NCBI RefSeq assembly: GCF_019219075.1
Contig: NZ_JAHUWJ010000026.1
Span: forward strand, 35,837 to 99,836
Direction: 5' to 3'
DNA length: 64,000 nucleotides
Source: Chitinophaga sp. sic0106
GTDB lineage: Bacteria > Bacteroidota > Bacteroidia > Chitinophagales > Chitinophagaceae
Below are positions 52,301-60,298 of this stretch, one piece after another; position 1 is the first letter of the stretch; each line of letters opens with the position of its first letter. The position numbers and the translations under genes are program-made. The notes below the pieces were generated by a model. It had not been told where the DNA came from. It ran no database searches and saw nothing but the letters and a program-made list of their open reading frames with translations.

Positions 52301-52786
52301 GCCGGCGAATTCCCCGATATCTTCTCCGAAGAGCAGGGTTTCGAGCATGATACGGGCAATCCCCTGGCGTATCTGCCGGCGGAGGTTTTCATGGTTACCG
52401 TCGAAGTACACGATCATTTTGTTGCCTACCAGTTTGGTAACGCCGCCGGTGTTCTGCCATTCTACGCCAATGCCTATATTGGATTGTTTCATCTCACCAA
52501 AGCTGTTGTACACAACGATGTTGATACGTTGGCGAGGCGTGGTTTCCATGAACTGTTCCAGCTGGGGCAACTCTTTTTCCGCGATTTGTACCACGTATTT
52601 TCCCAGTTCGAGGCCATTTTGGGCGAAGTAGGTGTTGAAATGCCGACTTTGGTAATACCGCCACTTAAAATTCTTGAACTGCACGCGATTCTGGCCGAAT
52701 TCTACGGTATTGGTCTGAGCAAACGACACTGTCGTTCCAAGTAATAGGGCTCCGTGGAATAATAACCTGGTAATAAATCTGTTCAT
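49355..52786 (-). CDS. Large TolB-like protein: degenerate gluzincin domain, beta-propeller, outer membrane barrel
   Basis: The 1,143-residue protein has a signal peptide (1-23, cut after SFAQ). A peptidase-MA-like N-domain (about 40-290) keeps the WFTDGFIAY segment (172-180), but where HExxH is expected the sequence reads IRQGIARIM (139-147), and WxxEG is WFTDG. The zinc site is therefore absent. A TolB-like propeller (about 310-560) and a C-terminal beta-barrel (about 790-1143, ends YFGMGVDF) follow. It may be a surface-exposed or envelope-anchored scaffold. Proteins with this plan are known in Bacteroidota; their function is not known to me. Confidence 0.8.
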   Translation of the reverse strand: MNRFITRLLFHGALLLGTTVSFAQTNTVEFGQNRVQFKNFKWRYYQSRHFNTYFAQNGLELGKYVVQIAEKELPQLEQFMETTPRQRINIVVYNSFGEMKQSNIGIGVEWQNTGGVTKLVGNKMIVYFDGNHENLRRQIRQGIARIMLETLLFGEDIGEFAGNAALIDFPKWFTDGFIAYAAENWTAREDEQLKSIILSGKYNNYNQLAYDHPLLAGHAFWYYVEAKYGNDAVPYLMYITRINRGLKKGFEQVLSMTPKKATQDFMLFYTKRFSNDNKRRKTSAKGRTIVAQEITQKADYFRFNPNPKNNSYAVVEFKKGLYKVQIQLGWNKPKVLLRSGVMQLANQMDPNYPQMAWNTKGNRLAVIYEHEGKTKLMIYDLVTRITLRQDLPQFDRVIDFKYMPVMENTLLLSAVKNGHTDIFTYNISNSKTDQITNDVYDDLEPSFAAFPGKSGIIYASNRPAPKGRGSDTSLLRNSYNIFMVDNWTKSADRQITQLTDLKYGDARLPMQYNTTHFTFVSDANGIRNRYAGFFKSQNVGVDSLFYVGSEILHNPEKEDLDSALAAYGTSTPDSVEAVVITNDSTYTFPISNYPYGILESRVTGEKGEVSEVVAYADIKRLMKLKVDTTTLKKRNVTARNTSFRQDQMHQDSIRLGLPTFMAPRKDTSTQPNFFQNEFGNEPADTAKAPASSEIKLVNEAAQEGGLSIFDKKPATPSILKQTRLMPYKWKFASDYLILQIDNSILINRYQIFTGQPTSPIRLTDPVNGLIRIGVSDLFEDVKINGGFRIPFDLQGSEYFITGSYLKRRFDYKFTYYRKVDKSGAVPIEQDNQIYWNPVKLMTNLYQAEMRYPFDQVRSVRLSVGYRTDKMVFQADKRISLDEPDRKESYILGRIEYVYDNTINPAINIWNGTRYKIYGDVNSQVTNGGLNEFFNPNAIAAKGRFTYNMGVDIRHYEKIYRNFIWATRFAMDMSWGSRKMIYYLGGIDNWLNPQIHGNNPVDPTTNYAYQTLAENLRGYKQNAKNGNNVMLLNTELRLPVFATFIDKPINSAMIRNFQLTTFMDIGTAWNKKLSFKDANYGNYGQAPGVVTRIKEGFLGPFIGGYGFGARTTIAGYFLRVDAGWPMVDFFKSKPIWYFGMGVDF

Positions 52787-52843
52787 ACAGAAAGTATTGA
52801 TAATATTGTGATCTGTTTACAAATTAGCTAAAAAACGGGTAAC

Positions 52844-53482
52844 ATGATCGAACTTCACCATTTCACCTTCAGTCCTATGCAGGAAAACACTTACCTGCTT
52901 ATTAACGAAAAAAAGGAATGCATAATTATAGACCCGGGCTGTTATTTTGAGAACGAAAGAAAAGAATTATTACAATATATACAAACGGAGGGGCTAATTG
53001 TTACGAGGCTGCTGAACACCCACTGCCATCTGGATCACATTTTTGGTAACAAACTTGTGTCAGAAACCTATAAGGTAAGGCCGGAGATTCACCCCAACGA
53101 ACAAACGATTTTGGACCTTTCCCAGCAGGTAGGTAGTATGTATAATATGCCTTTTCCACCCTCTCCCATGCCTGGTGCGTACCTGACGGCCGGTGAAATC
53201 TTTGATTTCGGGGATAATAAAATTGAAATTCTGTTGGTTCCGGGGCACTCTCCGGGCAGTGTGGCTTTTTATTGTGCGGCACAAAAAATTATTATAGGGG
53301 GAGATGTATTGTTCCGTGATAGTATAGGGCGTACGGACTTGCCTGGTGGCGATCATGAAACATTGCTGGACAGCATCCGTACCCAGCTGTTTGTGTTGCC
53401 GGACGATGTGGTGGTGTACCCGGGGCACGGGCCTGCTACTACTATTGGGTATGAGAAGCAGCATAATCCTTTCCTGAATTAA
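52844..53482 (+). CDS. Metallo-beta-lactamase-fold hydrolase (glyoxalase II-like)
   Basis: The 212-residue enzyme has the metal-binding motif H60-x-H62-x-D64-H65 (THCHLDH), then GHSPGSVAF and YPGHGPAT. It is like the short hydroxyacylglutathione hydrolase-type proteins (YcbL group), which hydrolyse thioesters. The missing HAGH C-terminal domain argues against a true glyoxalase II. It stands alone, divergent from the 49355 gene. Confidence 0.9.
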   Translation: MIELHHFTFSPMQENTYLLINEKKECIIIDPGCYFENERKELLQYIQTEGLIVTRLLNTHCHLDHIFGNKLVSETYKVRPEIHPNEQTILDLSQQVGSMYNMPFPPSPMPGAYLTAGEIFDFGDNKIEILLVPGHSPGSVAFYCAAQKIIIGGDVLFRDSIGRTDLPGGDHETLLDSIRTQLFVLPDDVVVYPGHGPATTIGYEKQHNPFLN

Positions 53483-53507
53483 CATTTTTTGAGGCTGGCA
53501 AAAAAGG

Positions 53508-53524
53508 CCTCCCTTACGGGGAGG
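53508..53524 (+). terminator. Hairpin after the metallo-hydrolase gene
   Basis: CCTCCC (53508-53513) and GGGAGG (53519-53524) form a short GC stem, 26 nt past the stop codon. A second small hairpin (CCCTGCC/GGCAGGG near 53574-53590) and then a strong terminator follow, so three hairpins are stacked here. Confidence 0.5.
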
Positions 53525-53593
53525 TGATGAAAACAAACGTCTTCATTTTACTTTTTAGTCAGCCGCTTTCAGCCCTGCCCACGGCAGGGGAGT

Positions 53594-53636
53594 AAAAAAG
53601 AGCCCCTGGTCCAGTTCGACCAGGGGCTCTTTTTAT
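53594..53636. terminator. Strong bidirectional terminator
   Basis: Perfect arms AAAAAGAGCCCCTGGTC and GACCAGGGGCTCTTTTT with a 6-nt loop give A- and T-runs on both sides. It separates the plus-strand hydrolase gene and the minus-strand flippase gene. Confidence 0.9.
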
Positions 53637-55168
53637 TTTATAAATTTCCCTATCACCGGCAGTTTTGCAAACTCCCGTTTTTCCATCCGGAATATAAATA
53701 GCAGATATCCCAGGAAGAAAATAGTTGCCACCGTCAGCGATGATCCCTTGATCGCATATACGTTATTAGGCGTGAGGAAGGTGACATTGATCCAGTTATA
53801 GATGTAATACAGTCCTATAGCGGATACCATGTAGGTAATTATTTTAGGGAGATGGTATGGCACCGGGTAATACTTTTGACCCCATATATAACAGATGACC
53901 ATTTGCGCGAGGTAGCATACCATGGTGGCCAGCGCCGCCCCGTAGTAGCCCATAATCGGTATCCACCACCAGTTAAGCAGGATGGCCATACCTGCTGATA
54001 TCAGGGTGATAATGGCACCAGCCCTGGTGTTGTTGGTGAGTTTAAACCAGATGGTGAGATTGTAATACACTCCGAGGAACATGTAACCCATGAGGAGCAG
54101 CGGTACAATGGTGAGGCCTTCATAGTACTCCGGTTTGCGGAGGAAGATTTTCCAGATATTCAGGTACAGGCTTACAAACAGGAACATGCAACAGAGCAGC
54201 ACCACGAAAATTTTCATGATGCGGGCATACATTTTCTGCGGGTTGCTGTCAGACTCCGCCTGCTTAAAGAAAAACGGTTCTGCCCCAAGCTTAAAGGCCT
54301 GGATAAACATATTGATGAGGATCGACAGTTTGTAGTTGGCGCTGTAGATGCCGATCAGATATTTCTTTTTTTCTTCACTGTCCACCGGCAAAAAGGTGGG
54401 CAGAAACCATGCACGGTCAAAGGTTTCGTTTACCATCCCGGCCATTCCTACGATGATGAGTGGCAGCGAGTAGGTGATCATTTCTTTCCACAGGGATTTG
54501 TCGAACTGCCATTTAAGGCCTTTGATCTGCGGGAAGAACATCAGCAGGGTAAGGCCGCTGGCCAGCAGGTTGCTGAGGTACACATAGCCCAGGGTGGCGC
54601 CTCCTCCCATTACATCCGGCAGCCAGTGGTGGCCGGCATCATAGAGTTTGGGGCAGAGGTAGAGGAAAAAGACATTGAAAAATACGTTGGTAACGATATT
54701 GGATATACGAATAAACGCATACTTCAATGGTCTGTTTTCGAGTCGCAGTTGCGCATAAGGGATGGCGGTGAGTGCATCAAACGCCATGATCAGCACAATG
54801 TAAAAATAGAACGATGGGTGCCCTGCTACCCCGGCCATTTCTGCCGAGTGGGTGTTGAGAATGGGCCCTTGCAGCAGGAAGAGCAGTATGGTAGCGCCTA
54901 TGGTGGAAAAGATCAGTGAAATCATAGAGGTGCTGAGCACCAGGTTTTCATTGTCTTTTTTGGCAAACCGGAAAAAGGCGGTTTCCATGCCATAGGTGAG
55001 TACGATATTGGCAAAAGGGATATAGGCGTAGGCGGTATTCATTTCGCCGTAGGATACGGCGGTGAGTATACCCAGGTAAAAAGGTGTCAGGAAATAATTG
55101 AGCAGCTTGCTCACTATATTACTGAGGCCGTAGAAGATTGTTTGTCCTGCCAGATTCTTTATGCTCAA
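53633..55168 (-). CDS. Wzx/MVF-type polysaccharide flippase-like membrane protein
   Basis: The 511-residue protein has 12-14 hydrophobic segments and an N-terminal MSIKNLAGQTIFYGLSNIVSKLLNYFLTPF-type start of which LAGQTIFYGLSNIVSK is the family cue. It belongs to the oligosaccharide flippase superfamily (Polysacc_synt/MurJ-like). It likely moves lipid-linked glycans across the inner membrane. No glycosyltransferase genes lie beside it, so it is not part of a visible biosynthesis cluster. Confidence 0.85.
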   Translation of the reverse strand: MSIKNLAGQTIFYGLSNIVSKLLNYFLTPFYLGILTAVSYGEMNTAYAYIPFANIVLTYGMETAFFRFAKKDNENLVLSTSMISLIFSTIGATILLFLLQGPILNTHSAEMAGVAGHPSFYFYIVLIMAFDALTAIPYAQLRLENRPLKYAFIRISNIVTNVFFNVFFLYLCPKLYDAGHHWLPDVMGGGATLGYVYLSNLLASGLTLLMFFPQIKGLKWQFDKSLWKEMITYSLPLIIVGMAGMVNETFDRAWFLPTFLPVDSEEKKKYLIGIYSANYKLSILINMFIQAFKLGAEPFFFKQAESDSNPQKMYARIMKIFVVLLCCMFLFVSLYLNIWKIFLRKPEYYEGLTIVPLLLMGYMFLGVYYNLTIWFKLTNNTRAGAIITLISAGMAILLNWWWIPIMGYYGAALATMVCYLAQMVICYIWGQKYYPVPYHLPKIITYMVSAIGLYYIYNWINVTFLTPNNVYAIKGSSLTVATIFFLGYLLFIFRMEKREFAKLPVIGKFIK

Positions 55169-55188
55169 AGCCAGTGATTTTTGTAAAG

Positions 55189-55590
55189 TTATTCAAAGTT
55201 TCCGCCCCTGCGTTGCTGCTTTTTGTCCGACAGCCGCTTTTTAAACTGGATACGTTTTTCTACCATCGCCTTGGAGGGCTTGGTGGCAATACGTTTTTTG
55301 CGGGGAATGAGCGCTTTATAAATCAGCTCATTTATTTTACGGATTACCTCCTGCTTGTTTCCCAGCTGGGTACGGGCTGTCTGGGATTTTACCAGCAGCA
55401 TGCCTTCGGCGTTAATACGGTTGGAGAGTTTCTCTTTCAGTATCGCCTTTTGTTCATCGGTGAGCAGTGCAGAAGCGGATATATCGAAATACCCTTCCAC
55501 CATTGTTTCCACCTTATTCACATTCTGGCCACCTTTCCCTCCGCTCCTGGCGGTGCGGAAACTGAGTTCGGCCGTTACATCTATATTCAT
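55189..55590 (-). CDS. arfB: Alternative ribosome-rescue peptidyl-tRNA hydrolase ArfB
   Basis: The 133-residue protein carries the release-factor-like GGQ motif (G20-G21-Q22, SGGKGGQNVNK) without the RF decoding domains, and a basic C-terminal tail (IPRKKRIATKPSK, RLSDKKQQRR) that fits the mRNA entry channel. It releases peptides from ribosomes stalled on non-stop mRNA. It is 20 nt upstream of the flippase gene and divergent from dtd. Confidence 0.92.
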   Translation of the reverse strand: MNIDVTAELSFRTARSGGKGGQNVNKVETMVEGYFDISASALLTDEQKAILKEKLSNRINAEGMLLVKSQTARTQLGNKQEVIRKINELIYKALIPRKKRIATKPSKAMVEKRIQFKKRLSDKKQQRRGGNFE

Positions 55591-55685
55591 TATATATTAT
55601 ATCTCTCTGTAATATAAATTTTATACTTAGCGGAGCAAGTTATTAAAAACTGTGCGTAAATTCCGGGCTGCAAAAATACACAATA

Positions 55686-56138
55686 ATGAGAGCTGTAATA
55701 CAAAGAGTAAGCAAGGCATCTGTAACGGTGGGAGAAACGGTAACCGGGGCTATACAAACCGGGCTGCTGGTATTGCTGGGGATTGAAGATGCGGACACAC
55801 AGGAAGATATCCAGTGGCTGAGCAGTAAAATTGTGAATCTGCGCATTTTTAATGACGATGCCGGTGTGATGAACGTGTCGGTAAAGGATGCCCATGGGGA
55901 CATTCTCCTGGTGAGCCAGTTTACTCTACATGCTTCTACTAAAAAAGGGAACCGTCCGTCTTACCTGAAAGCCAGCAAACCCGATGTAGCTATACCCCTG
56001 TACGAAAAAATGATTGCCCGGCTGGAGCAGGATATGGAAACTACTATTCAGCGCGGGATTTTTGGGGCTGATATGAAAGTGGAGCTGCTGAATGATGGCC
56101 CGGTGACGATTATTATTGATACGCAAAATAAGGAGTAG
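55686..56138 (+). CDS. dtd: D-aminoacyl-tRNA deacylase
   Basis: DTD removes D-amino acids, and glycine mischarged on tRNA(Ala), from tRNA. Motifs SQFTLHA (77-83) and NDGPVT (136-141) form the active site; the N-terminal MRAVIQRVSKASV is standard. At 150 residues it is full length. It diverges from arfB with 95 nt between. Confidence 0.95.
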   Translation: MRAVIQRVSKASVTVGETVTGAIQTGLLVLLGIEDADTQEDIQWLSSKIVNLRIFNDDAGVMNVSVKDAHGDILLVSQFTLHASTKKGNRPSYLKASKPDVAIPLYEKMIARLEQDMETTIQRGIFGADMKVELLNDGPVTIIIDTQNKE

Positions 56139-56170
56139 TAGGTCTTGAACATGGCCGTTTTACGCTTGTA

Positions 56171-56194
56171 AATGCTGGTCCCTCCGGCATTTTA
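56171..56194 (+). terminator. Possible dtd terminator
   Basis: AATGCTGG and CCGGCATT pair with one G-U and are followed by TTTT. It is 33 nt after the dtd stop. Confidence 0.5.
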
Positions 56195-56316
56195 ACCTCA
56201 AATTAGTGCAATAATCTTATCCTGTAACCAATGGCGGCTTCCCACGTTTAATATGCAGATGGATGCGCAAAAAGCTGTCGGGTAGCCTGGAGACTATCAA
56301 CCTAAAATCAAAATCT

Positions 56317-56835
56317 ATGAAGAAATTAAGTGTGCTCACCATGGCAGCACTATTACTTTTCGCTGCCTGTAAAAAGAATGACGACCCCGAGCAATCAGCA
56401 GATTGCGCAGAGGTTTTATGCCTGTCAGTAGGGCATATCCTTGCTGTACGGCTGGTAGATGAACAGGGTAAAAACCTTGTTTATGGTCCTGATGCCAGCA
56501 TTCCTAAAGAAAGCATAAGCCTGTATTATGGTGATAAGCCTCTGCTATGGCGGTCTTCCGCAGATTCTGCCACCAGCAGCGCTTTCATAGGAGCTTATCT
56601 GGAAGCGACCTATGCACAGAGTAGTGTACGAACTCCGGGGAACGATTTTACTTTGGACCTCACATTAAAAATCAGTACAGCTAGTGGAATCAAAACGTAT
56701 CTGCTGCATATACTAAACCATCGTAATTGCTGTGGCGCAATGGTAACAGGTATACAGATCAATAAGGAGGGAGTGGTGTATAAGGCGAATAATACGAATG
56801 GATTTGCACCAATTGATCTTCCCATTAAAATTTAA
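56317..56835 (+). CDS. Lipoprotein paralog A with conserved GKNLVYGPDA motif
   Basis: ATG 56317 begins a lipoprotein signal (MKKLSVLTMAALLLFAAC); an in-frame ATG at 56263 would add a non-signal extension and is unlikely. The mature part has four cysteines (DCAEVLC and NCCG) likely paired as disulfides, the motif LVDEQGKNLVYGPDASI, the SSADSA segment, and a C-terminal PIxI end. It aligns over its whole length with the next gene. The family is not known to me; function unknown. Confidence 0.7.
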   Translation: MKKLSVLTMAALLLFAACKKNDDPEQSADCAEVLCLSVGHILAVRLVDEQGKNLVYGPDASIPKESISLYYGDKPLLWRSSADSATSSAFIGAYLEATYAQSSVRTPGNDFTLDLTLKISTASGIKTYLLHILNHRNCCGAMVTGIQINKEGVVYKANNTNGFAPIDLPIKI

Positions 56836-56847
56836 TCCTCTGGTATA

Positions 56848-57360
56848 ATGAAAAGAATTATCTTCTTATTTGTGCTTTGCACGCTTGCTATCAGTTCCTG
56901 TAAAAAGGGTGATGATAAGCAGGATTGCGCTGGTATTTATTGCGATTATTCCGGTCTGGATCTACGTTTTCGCCTGGTAGATGCTGCAGGTAAAAACCTC
57001 GTTTATGGCCCGGATGCACGAATTCTTCCAGAAAATATTTCGTTGGCTTTCCATGAAATGACATTTGAGATGCATTCCTCCGCCGATTCGGCGAATGCCA
57101 CGGGCTACCTGAATACGTCGCTGCTAAACCTACTGAGTGTGGTGCTTATGAACCCAGCTGCTAAGGAACTTGGCTTACCGCTGACATTGAAAGTTAAAAC
57201 CGCCGCCGGTGAAAATACGATATTGTTAAATGTTGAATACGGCATTAATTGTTGTGGTTATAGTTTAAGAGGGCTGTATTTAGACAAGGCAGGCACTTTT
57301 TATAAGCCACAACCTCACCCCACCGGTGCCCCTGTAATTAATATTCCTATTCAGTTATAA
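56848..57360 (+). CDS. Lipoprotein paralog B with conserved GKNLVYGPDA motif
   Basis: This 170-residue lipoprotein (lipobox AISSCKKG) begins 12 nt after paralog A. Shared features are DCAGIYC, RLVDAAGKNLVYGPDARI, SSADSA, LTLKVKTAAGENT, NCCG and PINIPIQL-type end (VINIPIQL). Both copies are similar in length and keep all four cysteines, so duplication is recent enough to keep fold. A terminator follows. Function unknown. Confidence 0.7.
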   Translation: MKRIIFLFVLCTLAISSCKKGDDKQDCAGIYCDYSGLDLRFRLVDAAGKNLVYGPDARILPENISLAFHEMTFEMHSSADSANATGYLNTSLLNLLSVVLMNPAAKELGLPLTLKVKTAAGENTILLNVEYGINCCGYSLRGLYLDKAGTFYKPQPHPTGAPVINIPIQL

Positions 57361-57386
57361 CCTTAACGGTTATACGAAATATTTGC

Positions 57387-57430
57387 ATGTTCAGGCTGGA
57401 AAATTCTTTCTGGCCTGAACATTGTTTTTA
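57387..57430 (+). terminator. Terminator of the lipoprotein pair
   Basis: ATGTTCAGGC (57387-57396) and GCCTGAACAT (57413-57422) pair perfectly and lead into TGTTTTTA. Confidence 0.8.
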
Positions 57431-57472
57431 CTCTTTCGTTATCTTTAGGAGAATTAACAATTTTTATAAGAG

Positions 57473-57799
57473 ATGACGATTAAAGAAGCCCAGGAGCAGA
57501 TAGACCATTGGATCAACACTACCGGAGTACGCTATTTCAGCGAACTCACCAATATGGCTATACTGACGGAAGAAGTGGGAGAAGTGGCACGATTGATGGC
57601 ACGCAAATACGGAGAGCAGTCCTTTAAAGAGTCGGATTCAAAGAAAGAACTGGCGGATGAACTGGCTGATGTGATGTGGGTGTTGCTATGTATTGCCAAC
57701 CAAACTGGTGTGGACATGACGGCCGCATTGGAGAAAAATTTCAACAAAAAGAATATCCGGGATGCAGACCGGCATATCAATAATCCCAAATTAAAGTAA
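57473..57799 (+). CDS. MazG-like nucleotide pyrophosphohydrolase
   Basis: The 108-residue all-helical protein has the metal-binding motif E33-E34-V-G-E37 and D62-E63-x-x-D66 (DELADVMW). It should hydrolyse nucleoside triphosphates to monophosphates, as house-cleaning. It resembles short MazG/RS21-C6-type proteins. It is 8 nt before the YihY gene. Confidence 0.88.
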   Translation: MTIKEAQEQIDHWINTTGVRYFSELTNMAILTEEVGEVARLMARKYGEQSFKESDSKKELADELADVMWVLLCIANQTGVDMTAALEKNFNKKNIRDADRHINNPKLK

Positions 57800-57807
57800 G
57801 CGAAGTT

Positions 57808-58746
57808 ATGCGGTTATTAAACAGACTTAAAATCATCTGGCAGGTCCTGAAGCAGTCGGGCAGCGAGTTTATTGATGATAAAGTACTAAAACTAAGTGCC
57901 GCACTCTCCTACTATACCATATTCTCCATAGCCCCGATGCTGATCATTATCATTTTCCTTTGTGATATTTTCCTCAGCAAGGAATCCATAGAAGGCAGTA
58001 TTTACACGCAAATCCGCTCCATGGTGGGTGACGAGGCTACGGTGCAGATACAGAATATGATTCAGAACGCCTCCTTATCCGGTGATGTAAGCTGGGCCAC
58101 TATTGTGGGTGTGGTGACGCTTATCATTGGTGCCACCGGGGTGTTTGCCGAAATTCAGGACAGCATTAATTTTATCTGGAAGCTCAAAGCCAAGCCTAAA
58201 AAAAGTGGGATTGTGAAGATGATATTGAACCGGTTGCTGTCGTTTTCACTGGTAATCAGTATGGGTTTCATTCTGCTGGTGTCTCTCGCGCTGAATGGTG
58301 TGATGGAGGTACTAAATCACCGGCTGCTGTCTTTATTCCCGGAGATAGAATATTTCACGTTATACGTTGCTAACCTTGTCATTACATTTTTGGTAATCAC
58401 CTCTTTGTTTGCCATCATTTTCAAGGTGCTGCCGGATGCGCGCATCCGCTGGAAAGATGTACTGGTAGGGGCGATTGCTACTGCCGTGTTGTTTATGATC
58501 GGGAAGTTCGCTATCGGGTATTACCTGGGAGCCAGCAAGGTGTCTTCAGCCTATGGGGCCGCCGGCTCCATTGTTATTATACTCCTGTGGGTTTACTATT
58601 CGGCCGCTATCCTATATTTCGGCGCAGTATTCACCAGGGTCTGGGTACAATACTTCGGGTCCCGTATACACCCCAACGACTACGCCATCTGGATACGGGA
58701 AGTGGAAGATGGGAATTCCCCAAATACATCCGTTTCAAAAGGTTGA
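57808..58746 (+). CDS. YihY/BrkB-family membrane protein
   Basis: The 312-residue protein has about six hydrophobic segments with the family motif KLSAALSYYTIFSIAPMLIII and ATGVFAEIQDSINFIW, GAAGSIVIILLWVYYSAAILYFGAVFTRVW in two parts. The family was first called ribonuclease BN/BrkB but is a membrane protein of unsettled function. It is likely cotranscribed with the MazG-like gene. Confidence 0.9.
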   Translation: MRLLNRLKIIWQVLKQSGSEFIDDKVLKLSAALSYYTIFSIAPMLIIIIFLCDIFLSKESIEGSIYTQIRSMVGDEATVQIQNMIQNASLSGDVSWATIVGVVTLIIGATGVFAEIQDSINFIWKLKAKPKKSGIVKMILNRLLSFSLVISMGFILLVSLALNGVMEVLNHRLLSLFPEIEYFTLYVANLVITFLVITSLFAIIFKVLPDARIRWKDVLVGAIATAVLFMIGKFAIGYYLGASKVSSAYGAAGSIVIILLWVYYSAAILYFGAVFTRVWVQYFGSRIHPNDYAIWIREVEDGNSPNTSVSKG

Positions 58747-58812
58747 ATTTATTAATTATTAATAAAGTATAGATGTGATAATAATTGCATCCGTATTTTC
58801 AATTTTGCCAAT

Positions 58813-58820
58813 TATCTTTG
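58813..58820 (+). promoter_or_regulatory. Possible glycyl-tRNA synthetase -7 box
   Basis: TATCTTTG at 58813-58820 fits TAnnTTTG and is 7 nt from the start codon, which would give a nearly leaderless mRNA. No convincing -33 box was found. Confidence 0.3.
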
Positions 58821-58827
58821 CGCAACT

Positions 58828-60255
58828 ATGTCTACAGAACAGAATACATTCCAGGCGATCATATCGCACTGTAAAGAATACGGTTTCATCTTTCAGTCCA
58901 GCGAAATTTACGATGGACTCAGCGCTGTGTATGACTATGGTCAGAACGGTGCCCAGTTGAAAAAGAACATCAGGGACTACTGGTGGAAGAGCATGACACA
59001 GCTCCATGATAACATCGTGGGTATTGATGCTGCCATATTCATGCATCCTACCACCTGGAAGGCCTCCGGTCACGTGGATAACTTCAGCGATCCAATGATT
59101 GATAACAAGGATAGCAAAAAGCGCTACCGCGTGGATCACCTGATTGAGGCTTATGCCGCTACCTTGCCGGAAGACCAGGGGAAAGCGCTACTGGGTACCA
59201 TGGAACAACTGGAAGCTGCACAGGATTATGCCGGACTGAAAGCATTGATTGAAGAAAATAAAATTGCCTGCTCCGTGAGCGGTACTGTAAACTGGACAGA
59301 TGTACGTCAGTTTAACCTGATGTTTTCTACACAGTTGGGTAGTGTGACCGACGAGGCAAGTGAAATATATCTCCGCCCTGAAACTGCACAGGGTATTTTT
59401 GTCAACTTCCTGAACGTGCAGAAAACGGGCAGGATGAAGATACCTTTCGGTATAGCACAGGTAGGTAAAGCCTTCCGTAACGAAATTGTGGCCCGTCAGT
59501 TCATTTTCCGTATGCGTGAATTTGAGCAGATGGAAATGCAGTTCTTTATCCGTCCCGGCTCTCAGAAAGAGTGGTATGAGAAATGGAAGGAAACCCGCAT
59601 GCAATGGCACCTGAGCCTGGGTATCGATCCGGCTAAATACCGCTTTAAAGATCACGTGAAGCTGGCGCACTATGCTGATGCCGCTGTGGATATCGAATTC
59701 GAATTCCCGATTGGTTTCAAAGAGGTGGAAGGTATTCACTCCCGTACTGATTTCGATCTGAAACAGCACCAGGAGTACAGCAAAAAGAAGATCCAGTACT
59801 TTGATACAGAGATCAACCAGAATTATGTGCCATATGTGATTGAAACCTCTATTGGTTTGGATCGTATGTTCCTGCTGGTGATCTGCTCTGCATATGCGGA
59901 GGAAGACCTGAGCACACCGGAAAAACAGGATAGTCGCGTAGTACTGCGCTTACCAGCCAAGCTGGCGCCTACTAAACTGGCTATTTTCCCACTCACTAAA
60001 AAGGATGGTTTGCCGGAACTGGCGCAGCAACTCATGGATGAGTGCAAGCAGCACTTCTATTGTTTTTATGAAGAGAAGGATGCGATCGGTAAGCGTTACC
60101 GCCGCCAGGATGCGGTAGGTACGCCTTTCTGCGTAACCATCGACCATCAGACAAAAGAAGACGGTACTGTTACCATTCGCCACCGCGATACCATGGAGCA
60201 GGAACGTGTGCCGATGTCGGAAGTCAGAAATCTGGTACTCAACAAGATTTTATAA
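58828..60255 (+). CDS. glyQS: Glycyl-tRNA synthetase, single-chain type
   Basis: The 475-residue class II enzyme charges tRNA(Gly). N-terminal cues are FQSSEIYDGLSAVYDYGQNG and KKNIRDYWW, motif 2 has AFRNEIVARQFIFRMREFEQ, and motif 3 has ETSIGLDRMFLLV. The C-terminal anticodon-binding domain starts LAIFPLTKKDGLPELA. This is the homodimeric (eukaryote/archaeal-like) form, usual in Bacteroidota, not the alpha/beta form. Confidence 0.96.
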   Translation: MSTEQNTFQAIISHCKEYGFIFQSSEIYDGLSAVYDYGQNGAQLKKNIRDYWWKSMTQLHDNIVGIDAAIFMHPTTWKASGHVDNFSDPMIDNKDSKKRYRVDHLIEAYAATLPEDQGKALLGTMEQLEAAQDYAGLKALIEENKIACSVSGTVNWTDVRQFNLMFSTQLGSVTDEASEIYLRPETAQGIFVNFLNVQKTGRMKIPFGIAQVGKAFRNEIVARQFIFRMREFEQMEMQFFIRPGSQKEWYEKWKETRMQWHLSLGIDPAKYRFKDHVKLAHYADAAVDIEFEFPIGFKEVEGIHSRTDFDLKQHQEYSKKKIQYFDTEINQNYVPYVIETSIGLDRMFLLVICSAYAEEDLSTPEKQDSRVVLRLPAKLAPTKLAIFPLTKKDGLPELAQQLMDECKQHFYCFYEEKDAIGKRYRRQDAVGTPFCVTIDHQTKEDGTVTIRHRDTMEQERVPMSEVRNLVLNKIL

Positions 60256-60257
60256 AA

Positions 60258-60297
60258 GAAAGGTCCGGTAACTTACCGGACCTTTTCTCTTTTTATG
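60258..60297. terminator. Bidirectional terminator
   Basis: AAAGGTCCGGTAA pairs with TTACCGGACCTTT with a minimal loop, flanked by A-rich and T-rich runs. It separates the synthetase gene and the convergent oxidoreductase gene. Confidence 0.85.
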
Positions 60298-60298
60298 G

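Noticed and set aside
51239..52744. Long plus-strand ORFs (205 and 281 codons) opposite the 49355 gene
   Set aside because: Antisense to a gene with signal peptide and clear domains; no start context or family match.
53527..53595. 22-codon ORF after the metallo-hydrolase gene
   Set aside because: It runs through terminator hairpins and has no signal or conserved feature.
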